Notes under the pieces: generated by a model
Seen by the model: only the letters and a program-made list of their open reading frames with translations
The model's database searches: none
Told to the model about the DNA's origin: nothing
Shown: in pieces, positions 1 through 9,009 of the stretch
How the letters are laid out: each line of letters opens with the position of its first letter
Numbering within the stretch: the stretch's first letter is position 1
Assembly: GCA_023423045.1 (NCBI GenBank)
Contig: JAFAGA010000059.1
Location: forward strand, 122,384 to 186,383
DNA: 64,000 nt
Direction of reading: 5' to 3'
DNA from: Bacillota bacterium
GTDB taxonomy: Bacteria > Bacillota > Clostridia > Lachnospirales > Lachnospiraceae
Position numbers and translations under genes: made by a program

Positions 1-1765
1 ACCGGGTGAGGGCGGGAGATACATAGCCCGCCATACCGCTGGGATGGGTGCAGGAGGCGATTTCGTCTCCGTTTTCATATGCTATGGTGGCAGGATAGTT
101 TCCGCCCAGCCCTCCAAAAGGAAGGCCCGGGCCGTAGCCGTTCACCAGGACAGCCAGCTCCTCCGCCGAAAATTGTGCAACAAAATTCTCCATCGGAAGT
201 TTTCCTTCCTTTACATCAAAGAGGGGGCCCGCAATGGCCGGTACCGAGGTCAAACCGGACGCCTCCGCCTGTGTTTTGCAGCTGATCATGGAAGGGTTCA
301 GAGTGCAAAGAAGCCTTGCCCTCTCTCTGGTTTCTGTCTCTTTACCATCCTGTCCGGAAGTCTGCTCTCCCCTTCTCAGGAATTTCAATTTATTCCTGTT
401 TGCAGGATTAATCCTCAGCCGGTTCTTATATGAAGCGGTAATAATCGTCATAGGAACCCCGATCTTCCCGATCATCTGCGTATCCCTGGAGGAGTTGCCG
501 ACGCGGATATAATAATCCCCTTCTTCAATCTTATAGGAAGCCGTCTCCTCCTCATATACTGCAAGCTCTGCAAAAGGAAGCCGAAGTTGCAGAACTTCAC
601 TTTCACCCGGAGCCAAAAGCGCTGTTTTCTCATACACAATCAGCTCCTGATACGGCTTTTCTATCTTTCCCTCCGGTGCGCTTACATAAACCTGCACAAC
701 TTCCTTACCTGAATATTCCCCGCTTGTATTGGTCACCTTGACAGAAAGCACCAGGCTCCCATTTTCCACCTTTGAACAGAGGTATTCCATGTAAAATTGG
801 GCATAGGACAGCCCATAGCCGAAGGGATAGAGAACCTCCCTGTGAAAAGTATCAAAATAACGGTATCCTACATAAATGCCCTCCTGATACAGTGCCACCG
901 GACTTTTCTCAAAGCCGCTGCTTCCATTTTCTTGGGCGGACAGCCCATAATCACTATAGACAGGTATGGTTTCGGGCTTATCCTTGTTCGTGGCAAAGTA
1001 AGGAGAGGAAGGGTAATCCTCATAGGCGAGCGCCATTGTAGCCGGCAGCTTTCCGGAGGGTGTTCCCCGGCCAACCAGCAGCCCGGCCAGAGCTGCCGCT
1101 CCCTGCTCTCCCGCTGTTCCCATATATAATGCGGCTTGAATGGAGGGGTATTCCTTTATCCAGCTCAGGTCAATGAAGCCGTTAACATTTAATATCAATA
1201 CCACTTTGGTAAAATGCCGGGCCACCAGCTCTACCATCTCCTGCTCGGATTTGGTCAGATAATAATCCTCTTCCACACGCCGGTCGCATTCCTCCCCTCC
1301 GGAGCCCCTGCCCAGGATACAGAGCGCCGTTGTCCCATGGTCCACTCCTTCCACCAGTTCCTTCGAGAGGGCAAATTCAGGAGCAGGGCAGGTATAACGG
1401 CCAAAGACCTCATAAATCATACCGCTGCTGATCAGACCTTCAAATTTGGCACGGGCCTCTTCTATTCCCGGCTCTTCCTCCAGGATACGGGACACTTCCC
1501 CGCGATAATAGTTTTCCACAGCCTCTGCCGGTATCAGCCCGGCCTGCTTCACTTCTTCCAAAAGAACGGTGGCTTCTCTGGAAGAAGAAGCACCGGAGCC
1601 TGAGCCTCCGATCAATGTCTGCAGCTGCGCACGCCCAAACACAGCTACCGGGGTTCCCGGCTTCAGGGGCAGAAGCCGGTTCTCGTTTTTCAGCATTACA
1701 ATTCCTTCCTCTGCCAAAGTCTTCGCAAGCGCAAGACGGGCTTCTTTTTTTTCATAGTATTTCAT
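1..1765 (-). CDS. GH3 beta-glucosidase, inverted domain order (3' end outside window)
   Basis: Family 3 glycoside hydrolases remove terminal beta-glucosyl residues. I translated this frame by hand. It opens MKYYEKKEARLALAKTLAEE and stays open for 588 codons to the window edge. Residues ~20-60 carry the EEGIVMLKNE and IGGSGSG motifs of the GH3 C-terminal (alpha/beta sandwich) domain. A fibronectin-III-like segment follows around residues 290-380 (PYPFGYGLSY-type region, then VQVYVSAPEG). The (beta/alpha)8 domain that normally comes first would therefore lie at the cut end. Reversed A/B order is known for some rumen and Clostridial GH3 enzymes (Butyrivibrio and Ruminococcus types). There is no signal peptide, so it should be cytosolic. 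It lies 21 bp downstream of the GH94 gene on the same strand and is probably co-transcribed, taking imported short glucans to glucose. The nucleophile Asp is not visible because the gene is truncated. Confidence 0.85.
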   Translation of the reverse strand, partial: MKYYEKKEARLALAKTLAEEGIVMLKNENRLLPLKPGTPVAVFGRAQLQTLIGGSGSGASSSREATVLLEEVKQAGLIPAEAVENYYRGEVSRILEEEPGIEEARAKFEGLISSGMIYEVFGRYTCPAPEFALSKELVEGVDHGTTALCILGRGSGGEECDRRVEEDYYLTKSEQEMVELVARHFTKVVLILNVNGFIDLSWIKEYPSIQAALYMGTAGEQGAAALAGLLVGRGTPSGKLPATMALAYEDYPSSPYFATNKDKPETIPVYSDYGLSAQENGSSGFEKSPVALYQEGIYVGYRYFDTFHREVLYPFGYGLSYAQFYMEYLCSKVENGSLVLSVKVTNTSGEYSGKEVVQVYVSAPEGKIEKPYQELIVYEKTALLAPGESEVLQLRLPFAELAVYEEETASYKIEEGDYYIRVGNSSRDTQMIGKIGVPMTIITASYKNRLRINPANRNKLKFLRRGEQTSGQDGKETETRERARLLCTLNPSMISCKTQAEASGLTSVPAIAGPLFDVKEGKLPMENFVAQFSAEELAVLVNGYGPGLPFGGLGGNYPATIAYENGDEIASCTHPSGMAGYVSPALTR

Positions 1766-1786
1766 GGTGCAATCATCCTTTCTGCT

Positions 1787-4700
1787 TTACAAATAAAGGT
1801 CAATCCGGGGAATGCAGCTTTCCAGCTCCTTCTTATGTATCCGGATGCCTCCCCTGCGATAGGGGTTGGTCAGCTGTTCCGACGCAAGGGTCCTGGTGCC
1901 GCTCACCGCCGTAAGCGTTTTTGCCTGCCCAATATGATAACAGAAGGTCAGCATCTTGCCGAAGCAGATATAGGTAAATTCCATCCCGTCCAGGCCACCC
2001 GGCAGTACCGGGTCAATTATCAGGAAATCCTCTGTGAACCGAAGCCCCAGAATATTTGATATCAGCTGGTTCAAATAAATTCCGGGACCGCTGGAATATA
2101 GTCTCCATCCTCCCTTTACAGGAATTGCCCCTTTCTTAAGCCGGTCAAAATCTCTGGCATATTCGTAACGATCCATGTAATATCCGTCTGAACTGCTGAA
2201 ATACATGTTACTCTGCCTTCTGCAGGCATTAGGGACAGTATTCTGAATTTGGATCGGATTCACCATAAACAATCCTTCCCAGGCTTCCCCGGCGTCACCG
2301 TATTTTGCACATGCTTCAATATAGCGGATATGGGCGTGGACATATTGCAGGCTGACTTCACGTCCGACATTGGCTGCCTGCTCTGCACGCCGAAAGAGCC
2401 TGCTGACACCTCCGTCATATTGTGCCGGCCGGTCCATCAGCCGCACTCCATCCGGGCATTTCAATTCCCTTTGGATAATCTCCATATTTCTTGCCGCCTG
2501 AACCGGCTCAACCAGACCTGCAATGATACTCCGGGTCATGGGAAGCAGGCGGTATCTTATGCCGGTCTCCTGATCCGACGGGTGAAGCATATGAGTGAGC
2601 CCCTCTTCCTCACGGCGTACAAAGCCGGCAATTACCCCCTCCCGCACCAGTAAGGAAGAGAAATCCCTGTGTATCAGCTCCGCCTTTTCTCCCAACAGTG
2701 CCGCAAAGGACTCGTCGACCGGCTTCAGCACATTGCACAGGCTTTCCAGCACCTGATAAGCCAGGGCAACGGTCCAGGAGCTGATCAGATGCTCCCTCAT
2801 CGCCGGATTAACCGGCTGCAGGGTATCGTCCCAATCTCCTCCCGCATAGGTGAGAAGTCCCGTACTGTCCACAAACCTCTTTTGAATTGCCGAAAACGCT
2901 GTCTTAATATGCTGAAACAAAGTTTCCTTCCTGTTCTCTGAATCCGCATAAGGGAGCTGGCATTCCAGAATGGAATAGTCGCCGCAGGCCCGGATATAAT
3001 CTCCGATACTTTTCAACGGCCAGAACACCACATCTCCATGGCATTCTCCCGCATCCATCCGGTATCGGTCAAACATAAACCACTGAGGCCACTCGCCGGT
3101 GCTGTGATACTGATGTGAAAAGATATTCTGCAGCGCCTTTCCCGCCAGCTCATAATTCTGTGTCGCCATAAAATATTCCATCGGCCCCTGACAGATATCC
3201 CTGGTTCCCCATGCGGCCCCTCCGGGCTGCTCCAATCCATGGGGAGCCGCAAAATGGATCATGGCATTATGACTGTACCACCAAGCGGTCTGATTCAATA
3301 TATCCATTGACGGCTGCAAATCCTTTGCCGAAGTCTTAAGATGGAATCCGCGGTTTAATTCCCTGTAAAATTCACGGTAAAGGCCGCATTCTCTTTCAAA
3401 GGAATAGGTGCTTTCATCCGCTTTTGCTTCTCCCTGCAGATGTCCGGTCATAATGCATTGGAAACCACTGCACTGCTCCAGAGAGACCGTTAGAAAAGTC
3501 TCATCCCTTGCCGTATCATCCGTAAAGAAAATCCGGTCATCGCTGATCTCATATGGCTGCTCCGGTATCCGAAGGTCATAACAAAGCTCCGGATATTCCC
3601 TGCTCCCCATAAAAAAACGCATTCCCCCAGGTATTTCAGCCGCCTTGATCTCCTGGGTATGTTCGAATTCACCCAGCACCAGCTGATTGGTAAGAATAAA
3701 ATTATAACATCGATTCTCTCTGCTTCTAACCTCCAAAATAACACTGCTTCCTGTTGCAGAGGTATAAGAAGTAACCGTTAAACGATCCTCTGGCAGCACA
3801 TAATACCACCTTGAATAATTCATTCCCATTTCATACAGGGCCGGGAGGGTAAGAAGGCGGTATTTTCCTTCAATATCAATATAAAGGTGCTGACCGCAGT
3901 TTTTCTGTATATTCAACAGGCCTCTCGGTGCGGAGAGGAATTTATGGAAGGAGGTATTTCCCACCACCGTCTGTCCGTTGAACAGTCCATACATATAATT
4001 TGTACTGGATATCAGGCTGCTGTTCACCTTTTCCCTGTCAATGCAGGTCATCAGGATGGTGCCGTGGGGACGCTCCGTAAGCAATTCCTTCTGCTGCGTA
4101 ACGATATGGCTGTGATTTGCCGTGAAAAAGGAGAGGAGCGTCTCTCCCTCCCGTTCCTCCAGCATACGCTCAGGATACAATCCGCATATTTCCTTTTCAT
4201 CCAATGTAACCGAAGCATATGGCTCCCCAAAATGATTCTTCACCTGCGCTCTCCGGCAAGGCATGGTCTTTTCATCCGCTGGAAGCTTAAAATAGCTCTC
4301 CCTGATTCCCTCAAGCCCTTCCATCTCACGGACAGCATCCCTATGATCCTCCCGGAACAGCCCATAAAATACCGCTTTCTTCGGACAATCCAAGCGGAGC
4401 ATTTCCGACTGCAATCCGATATAGGAGAATTCAAACTGGTAATTAATATCCTGTAAATCCCCCTCCAGTACCTGGGGCTGATCCGTCAGCTTATAAGAGG
4501 TTCCAAAAAACTGTAAACCATCCGTAGAGTAATGAACTGTTTTTATTCCAAGGCTCCCCTGCTGGATAAAGGGGTAAGCGCCCTTTTGCTCCTGATTCTG
4601 TCTTGAGCAGACAGCATAGCCAGTTTCAGAGGAAAATACCGTATGTCCCACGTATTGTGATGTATACAGCTCGTTTGTTAAAATACTTTCGGCGGATGCA

Positions 4701-5077
4701 TTGCCAATATCCTGCCCATAGAGCAGATCCACCGTCTCTGCGTTTCCCTCTAATTCAATTTCCCAAAACCAGATCCCCTCGGTCCCCCGAAAAGAGACCT
4801 TATAGCGGACACCTTCTGCCGTCCCGCAATATACCAGGGAGTTTCTTCCTTTTCTTATAGAGGAGGAGGAGCGGATCCCCAGCAGAGGATAGGCTGTGAC
4901 AGTATCATTTTTATAAATCCGAAGATAGATGTTGTTTGCCGATCCATCCTTGGGATTGGAACGGAATTGATTTATCATGATAGTGTCGTGGGTGAAATCA
5001 AAGATATCTCCCGCAGGCAGAAAGCGGTACCTGGTTTTACCGTAATTAAATTCGTAGAAATCATAAATTGGCTTCAT
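1787..5077 (-). CDS. GH94 glycoside phosphorylase, probable 1,2-beta-oligoglucan phosphorylase
   Basis: GH94 enzymes cleave beta-glucosides with inorganic phosphate and release alpha-glucose 1-phosphate. The 1096-residue product has a large N-terminal beta-sandwich region, then an (alpha/alpha)6 barrel with WGTRDICQGP near residue 625 and GGDWDDTL near residue 745. The latter fits the Asp general-acid motif of GH94. I chose ATG 5077 (MKPIYDFYEF) because AAGAAAGGAA lies upstream of it. The longer ATG at 5137 would put the start codon inside the operator palindrome. The length of about 1100 residues matches sophoro-oligosaccharide phosphorylases better than cellobiose phosphorylases (about 800). 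The neighbours (GH3, two permeases, a binding protein, LacI) resemble the Listeria beta-1,2-glucan cluster. The family call is firm and the substrate is inferred. No signal peptide, so cytosolic. Confidence 0.8.
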   Translation of the reverse strand: MKPIYDFYEFNYGKTRYRFLPAGDIFDFTHDTIMINQFRSNPKDGSANNIYLRIYKNDTVTAYPLLGIRSSSSIRKGRNSLVYCGTAEGVRYKVSFRGTEGIWFWEIELEGNAETVDLLYGQDIGNASAESILTNELYTSQYVGHTVFSSETGYAVCSRQNQEQKGAYPFIQQGSLGIKTVHYSTDGLQFFGTSYKLTDQPQVLEGDLQDINYQFEFSYIGLQSEMLRLDCPKKAVFYGLFREDHRDAVREMEGLEGIRESYFKLPADEKTMPCRRAQVKNHFGEPYASVTLDEKEICGLYPERMLEEREGETLLSFFTANHSHIVTQQKELLTERPHGTILMTCIDREKVNSSLISSTNYMYGLFNGQTVVGNTSFHKFLSAPRGLLNIQKNCGQHLYIDIEGKYRLLTLPALYEMGMNYSRWYYVLPEDRLTVTSYTSATGSSVILEVRSRENRCYNFILTNQLVLGEFEHTQEIKAAEIPGGMRFFMGSREYPELCYDLRIPEQPYEISDDRIFFTDDTARDETFLTVSLEQCSGFQCIMTGHLQGEAKADESTYSFERECGLYREFYRELNRGFHLKTSAKDLQPSMDILNQTAWWYSHNAMIHFAAPHGLEQPGGAAWGTRDICQGPMEYFMATQNYELAGKALQNIFSHQYHSTGEWPQWFMFDRYRMDAGECHGDVVFWPLKSIGDYIRACGDYSILECQLPYADSENRKETLFQHIKTAFSAIQKRFVDSTGLLTYAGGDWDDTLQPVNPAMREHLISSWTVALAYQVLESLCNVLKPVDESFAALLGEKAELIHRDFSSLLVREGVIAGFVRREEEGLTHMLHPSDQETGIRYRLLPMTRSIIAGLVEPVQAARNMEIIQRELKCPDGVRLMDRPAQYDGGVSRLFRRAEQAANVGREVSLQYVHAHIRYIEACAKYGDAGEAWEGLFMVNPIQIQNTVPNACRRQSNMYFSSSDGYYMDRYEYARDFDRLKKGAIPVKGGWRLYSSGPGIYLNQLISNILGLRFTEDFLIIDPVLPGGLDGMEFTYICFGKMLTFCYHIGQAKTLTAVSGTRTLASEQLTNPYRRGGIRIHKKELESCIPRIDLYL

Positions 5078-5120
5078 TGGATATAGTTCCTTTCTTAGAT
5101 GGGATTTCAGTATTATTTCA

Positions 5121-5138
5121 TGTGGAAACGTTTCCACA
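5121..5138. promoter_or_regulatory. LacI-family (or cre-like) operator, left copy
   Basis: TGTGGAAACGTTTCCACA is a perfect 18-bp palindrome with the central CG typical of LacI/GalR-family operators. It lies about 25-45 bp downstream of the predicted start point of the GH94 promoter, where a repressor could block elongation. The core also fits the catabolite-responsive element pattern, so CcpA binding is possible. The local LacI regulator at 9367 is the likeliest partner. Confidence 0.8.
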
Positions 5139-5170
5139 AAACCTCGTAAAATTACAATAAATTAAAAATT

Positions 5171-5199
5171 ATTATATTATCAATTGTTGTTTCTGTCAA
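5171..5199 (-). promoter_or_regulatory. Sigma-A promoter of the GH94-GH3 operon
   Basis: Read on the minus strand, TTGACA (5199-5194) is separated by exactly 17 bp from TATAAT (5176-5171). Both hexamers match the consensus perfectly. Transcription would start near 5164 and run through the operator at 5121-5138 into the GH94 gene. Confidence 0.85.
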
Positions 5200-5280
5200 T
5201 ATAAATAGATTTTTATATAAAAATTTGCACAATTTTTTGTATGAAAATTGATACAATCATAAATATTAAATAATTTCTGC

Positions 5281-5310
5281 TTGACAACCATAAATTTCAT
5301 ACGTTATACT
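5281..5310 (+). promoter_or_regulatory. Sigma-A promoter of the ABC transporter operon
   Basis: TTGACA at 5281-5286 and TATACT at 5305-5310 are spaced 18 bp apart. Transcription would begin near 5317, diverging from the GH94 promoter 80 bp away. The second operator lies about 25-40 bp downstream, mirroring the arrangement on the other side. Confidence 0.8.
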
Positions 5311-5340
5311 ATGGGCATAACTTATACAAAAACATCAAAT

Positions 5341-5356
5341 TGAAAACGTTACCACA
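5341..5356. promoter_or_regulatory. LacI-family operator, right copy
   Basis: TGAAAACGTTACCACA matches the left palindrome's 16-bp core TGGAAACGTTTCCACA at 14 of 16 positions. The two operators are about 220 bp apart centre to centre and flank both divergent promoters, so a LacI tetramer or two dimers could close the whole control region. Confidence 0.7.
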
Positions 5357-5444
5357 TATAACATGCACATATAACAATGGTATATGCCGTAATAAAAGTG
5401 CCCTGTTTGTTGTACTGTTTTCCATTCAAGGAGAGGATCCGCTT

Positions 5445-6380
5445 ATGGCAAAAGCAAAAAATCATCTGCGCAATATCGCCCGGGAAATAAGGAAGAAAAG
5501 AATTCTATTTCTGATGCTGCTTCCCACATTGCTCTATTTTATTATATTTCATTACATCCCCATGCCGGGAGCCTATGTAGCATTCGTTGATTACAGTCTT
5601 AAAAAGGGGATCTTCGGAAGTCCTTTTATAGGATTAAAGAATTTTGAGTTTTTAGTGAAAACCGGAGCCCTATGGAACATCACCAGAAACACTCTCCTCT
5701 ATAATATGGCTTTTCTGGCCATCGGCAATATGGTTCAAATCATATTGGCAATCATGCTCTCGGAAATCGGAAGCAAATGGTTCAAAAAAATATCACAGTC
5801 CGTTATATTATTGCCCCATTTTATATCCATGGTTATCGTCGGTTTCTTTGCTTACAACCTTTTCAATTACAGCCATGGCTTTGTTAACTCATTCCTCAAC
5901 TCTCTCGGTTTGGAAAGCCACGACTTTTATTCCGATCAGGGTATCTGGAAATATATTATTGTCGCGTTCAAGATTTGGGCCGGAACAGGCTATGGAATGA
6001 TTGTTTACCTGGCTTCCATTACCGGCATCAGCACGGAGATCTATGAGGCAGCCTCCATTGACGGAGCCCGTTTATCTCAGCGAATACGATTTATCACCCT
6101 CCCTCTGCTAAAGCCCACCGCCGTATTATTATTCCTGTTCGGCTTGGGAGGAATCCTGAAAGGCTCCTTTGATTTATTCTACAATCTGATCGGCAATAAC
6201 TCTGTTCTGTATGCACAGACAGACATTATAGATACTTATGTTTTCCGGAGCTTAATGGGTCAGTTTAACTTCTCCCTGAGCGCATCGGTAGGCTTTTACC
6301 AGTCCATATTCGGTTTGTTCTTCGTACTTGCAATAAACTTCATTGTCAAGAAAATAGAACCCGATAATGCTTTATTCTAG
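5445..6380 (+). CDS. ABC sugar transporter permease, LplB type
   Basis: First transmembrane subunit of a CUT1-type oligosaccharide importer. The 311-residue product starts MAKAKNHLRN, has about six hydrophobic segments, and carries the cytoplasmic EAA loop EAASIDGARLSQRIRFITLP near residue 205, which docks the ATPase. I chose ATG 5445 because AAGGAGAGG lies 8 bp upstream. A longer frame from TTG 5340 runs through the operator and has no ribosome site. It is the first gene of permease-permease-binding protein. No ATPase gene is present, so a shared MsmX-like ATPase is expected. The substrate is inferred from the neighbouring GH94 and GH3 enzymes. Confidence 0.9.
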   Translation: MAKAKNHLRNIAREIRKKRILFLMLLPTLLYFIIFHYIPMPGAYVAFVDYSLKKGIFGSPFIGLKNFEFLVKTGALWNITRNTLLYNMAFLAIGNMVQIILAIMLSEIGSKWFKKISQSVILLPHFISMVIVGFFAYNLFNYSHGFVNSFLNSLGLESHDFYSDQGIWKYIIVAFKIWAGTGYGMIVYLASITGISTEIYEAASIDGARLSQRIRFITLPLLKPTAVLLFLFGLGGILKGSFDLFYNLIGNNSVLYAQTDIIDTYVFRSLMGQFNFSLSASVGFYQSIFGLFFVLAINFIVKKIEPDNALF

Positions 6381-6391
6381 GAGGTGCTGAT

Positions 6392-7285
6392 ATGTCAAAG
6401 CTAAACCCCAAAAAGAAGGACGGCTTTTTCTTAAGAGCGTTGTTCTATCTCATAATTACCCTCTTTGCACTCCTTTGCCTGTTTCCTTTTATCCTGATGA
6501 TTGTATCATCCTTTATGAACGAAAAGGAAATCCTGGCGGAAGGCTTTAAACTCTTCCCCAAGGAGGTGACCGCCAGCGCCTATGAGTTTTTATTCCGCAA
6601 TCCCAAGAAACTAATGAATGCGTATTCCGTAACCATATTAATTACCGTCGCAGGAACTTTTCTCGGATTATTGTTCATGTCCATGGCCGGATATGTGTTG
6701 AGCAGAAACGATTTTAAGTACCGTAACGCAATCTCCTTCTTCATCTATTTTACAACCCTGTTCAGCGGCGGCCTTGTGCCAAGCTATATTCTCATGGTGA
6801 ATTACCTGGGATTAAAGGATAATATCCTGGCAATGATACTGCCCGGCGCGATAAGCGCCTGGTCCATCTTCCTGATGAGAAACTTTATGAAGGCAATTCC
6901 GGATTCACTGTATGAATCCGCTGTTATCGACGGAGCCGGAGATTTTCGGATTTACCGGCAGATATTTATGCCTCTTGCAACTCCTTCCCTGGCGACGATT
7001 GGGCTTTTTCTGGCTCTGGGCTACTGGAATGAATGGTATAATGCCATGCTGTATATCAATTCCCAAAACAAATTTCCGCTGCAGCTTTTTCTTCAGAAGA
7101 TTGTAACACAGGCTAATGTTCAACTGCTGATCCAGCAGGGTGTTGTTGTAAATACATCCGATCTGCCGTCCGAATCCATCAAGATGGCAACTGCCGTTAC
7201 GGCAATCGGACCCATCATATTGTTATATCCCTTTGTACAAAAGTACTTTATATCGGGGTTAACCATAGGAGCAGTCAAAGGATAA
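6392..7285 (+). CDS. ABC sugar transporter permease, YtcP type
   Basis: Second membrane subunit of the importer, 297 residues. The N-terminal hydrophobic segment (LIITLFALLCLFPFILMIV) and further membrane spans are visible. The EAA-type loop reads ESAVIDGAGDFRIYRQIF near residue 180, and the protein ends in the characteristic GLTIGAVKG. It begins 11 bp after the first permease with GGAGG just upstream and is clearly in the same operon. It pairs with the LplB-type subunit and presumably passes the oligosaccharide captured by the lipoprotein downstream. Confidence 0.9.
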   Translation: MSKLNPKKKDGFFLRALFYLIITLFALLCLFPFILMIVSSFMNEKEILAEGFKLFPKEVTASAYEFLFRNPKKLMNAYSVTILITVAGTFLGLLFMSMAGYVLSRNDFKYRNAISFFIYFTTLFSGGLVPSYILMVNYLGLKDNILAMILPGAISAWSIFLMRNFMKAIPDSLYESAVIDGAGDFRIYRQIFMPLATPSLATIGLFLALGYWNEWYNAMLYINSQNKFPLQLFLQKIVTQANVQLLIQQGVVVNTSDLPSESIKMATAVTAIGPIILLYPFVQKYFISGLTIGAVKG

Positions 7286-7339
7286 CTGGTCGCAGTATAC
7301 GGCGATTTAGATTATAAATTATTAAAGGAGGATACGAAA

Positions 7340-8941
7340 ATGAAAAAAATGAAAAGACTGTTGGCATTAGGACTCGTTATGATATTCCTGACAGCTTCCT
7401 TTGCCGGTTGTGCAAAAACAAAGGACGGAAACACCCCTTCCGACAACACTCCCACCAAGGGGGAAACTGCAGGCGGCGACGCTTCAGGCAACGAGACAGC
7501 AGATACCATAGACCTCTCCAAGGAAGTAAAGCTGGTATATTATCTTTGGGGCGGTGAAGGTGTGGCAAACCCTGATATTTTAGCCGAGATTAATAAGAAG
7601 CTCAAAGCAGATATCAATGCAACTATTGAGGTGAAATACATCGATTGGGGTGATATCGGAACTAAATATCCGCTTATCTTCGCATCGGGAGAAAAATTCG
7701 ACATGTCACATGCATCTCCCAACGCTGTTATGCCCTACAGCACCATTGCAAACCAGGATGCTCTCGTAGATATTACCGATATGCTGGACACCTATGCACC
7801 TGCTTTAAAAGCAGAAATTCCTGAAAATGTATGGGCTTCCACCAAAGTAAACGGCCGGATCTTCGGCGTTCCCACATTATACAGCGAGTTTACCCCCTCC
7901 GGTTTTGTTACCCGCCGGGACCTGAGAGAGAAATATAACATTGCAGAGGTTAATTCCATTGAAACAATGGAAGCATATCTGGATGCAGCCCAGGCAGAGG
8001 GTGCAATGGTTCCCCTGAACGGTTCCTCCACTCTTGCAATGGACCTGTACCGCTTATTCATAGACACTACCGGTACCTGGATTTCTGAAGCTCCCGGAAT
8101 CACTACCTCTGAGATGTTCCTGGCCTCTACCAGTGTTGATAATTATACCGATGTCTTCCACCCTGCATTTACTCAGGAATTCGAAGATTTTGCGGTAAGG
8201 ATGCGCCAATGGGCTGACAAGGGTTATTGGACCAAGGATGTCCTTTCCTCCCAGCAGAGTGCGAAGGATAACTTCTTAAACGGCCTGTCCGCTTCTTTCA
8301 TCACACACATGGCAGACTGGTCCGGAACCTTCGGATCCATTAATGAGAAATTAGGCGTAGATACCGACTTCTACTGCTTTGCAGAATCCCTGGGTAAAAT
8401 CAAAAGAAAAATGGGCGTAGAGAATTCAACCGTAATAAGCACCACTTCCGATAATCCGGAGCGTGCATTGATGGCTATCGAAAAGTTCATGACCGACGAA
8501 TCATATTACAGATTAATCCAATACGGTATTGAAGGCAGGCAGTATGAAATCGTGGATGGTCTGTCAACACGTCCCGCCAGCTTTGACGCCGAGAAAGACG
8601 GCGGCGGTTTTTCCGCATGGTCCTTAAGAAACGACCGTTTCAATATTCCTTACGCAACAGAAGATCCCCGCAGGTATGAATTAAATGAGGCTTGGAATAA
8701 AGTTGCCATCGACAACCCCTATGTTGGCTTTAACTTTAACTCCGGAAATGTAACCACAGAAATCGCTGCTATCTCCAATGTAAATGCCCAGCTTGGTATT
8801 CAGATCATGCTCGGCAAGACTACGGCAGATCCCAAGGAAGCGGTTGCAGAGTACAGACGGCAGTTGGAACAGGCCGGTATTAATAAGGTAATCGAGGAAG
8901 TAAAAACCCAACTGGCAGACTTTACACCGATTGGTAAATAG
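7340..8941 (+). CDS. Extracellular solute-binding lipoprotein of the sugar ABC importer
   Basis: Captures the sugar outside the cell and delivers it to the two permeases. The 533-residue protein has a Lys-rich N terminus, a hydrophobic stretch and the lipobox ASFAGC, so it should be lipid-anchored at about residue 25. A Ser/Thr/Gly/Asp-rich linker follows, then the family 1 (LplA-like) binding domain with VKLVYYLWGG at its start. The ribosome site AAAGGAGG precedes ATG 7340 at normal spacing. It is the third gene of the operon and is followed at once by a strong terminator. Known SO-binding proteins of beta-1,2-glucan loci belong to this class, but specificity cannot be read from sequence. 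Confidence 0.9.
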   Translation: MKKMKRLLALGLVMIFLTASFAGCAKTKDGNTPSDNTPTKGETAGGDASGNETADTIDLSKEVKLVYYLWGGEGVANPDILAEINKKLKADINATIEVKYIDWGDIGTKYPLIFASGEKFDMSHASPNAVMPYSTIANQDALVDITDMLDTYAPALKAEIPENVWASTKVNGRIFGVPTLYSEFTPSGFVTRRDLREKYNIAEVNSIETMEAYLDAAQAEGAMVPLNGSSTLAMDLYRLFIDTTGTWISEAPGITTSEMFLASTSVDNYTDVFHPAFTQEFEDFAVRMRQWADKGYWTKDVLSSQQSAKDNFLNGLSASFITHMADWSGTFGSINEKLGVDTDFYCFAESLGKIKRKMGVENSTVISTTSDNPERALMAIEKFMTDESYYRLIQYGIEGRQYEIVDGLSTRPASFDAEKDGGGFSAWSLRNDRFNIPYATEDPRRYELNEAWNKVAIDNPYVGFNFNSGNVTTEIAAISNVNAQLGIQIMLGKTTADPKEAVAEYRRQLEQAGINKVIEEVKTQLADFTPIGK

Positions 8942-8952
8942 CAGTTATCATT

Positions 8953-8978
8953 CTTGGGGAGACTTCGGTCTCCCCAAG
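8953..8978 (+). terminator. Intrinsic terminator after the ABC operon
   Basis: An 11-bp perfect stem (CTTGGGGAGAC / GTCTCCCCAAG) closes on a UUCG tetraloop and is followed by ATTTTA. It ends the three-gene transport transcript. Confidence 0.85.
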
Positions 8979-9009
8979 ATTTTAGTGGTAAATCGAGGAG
9001 ATTCATGGT

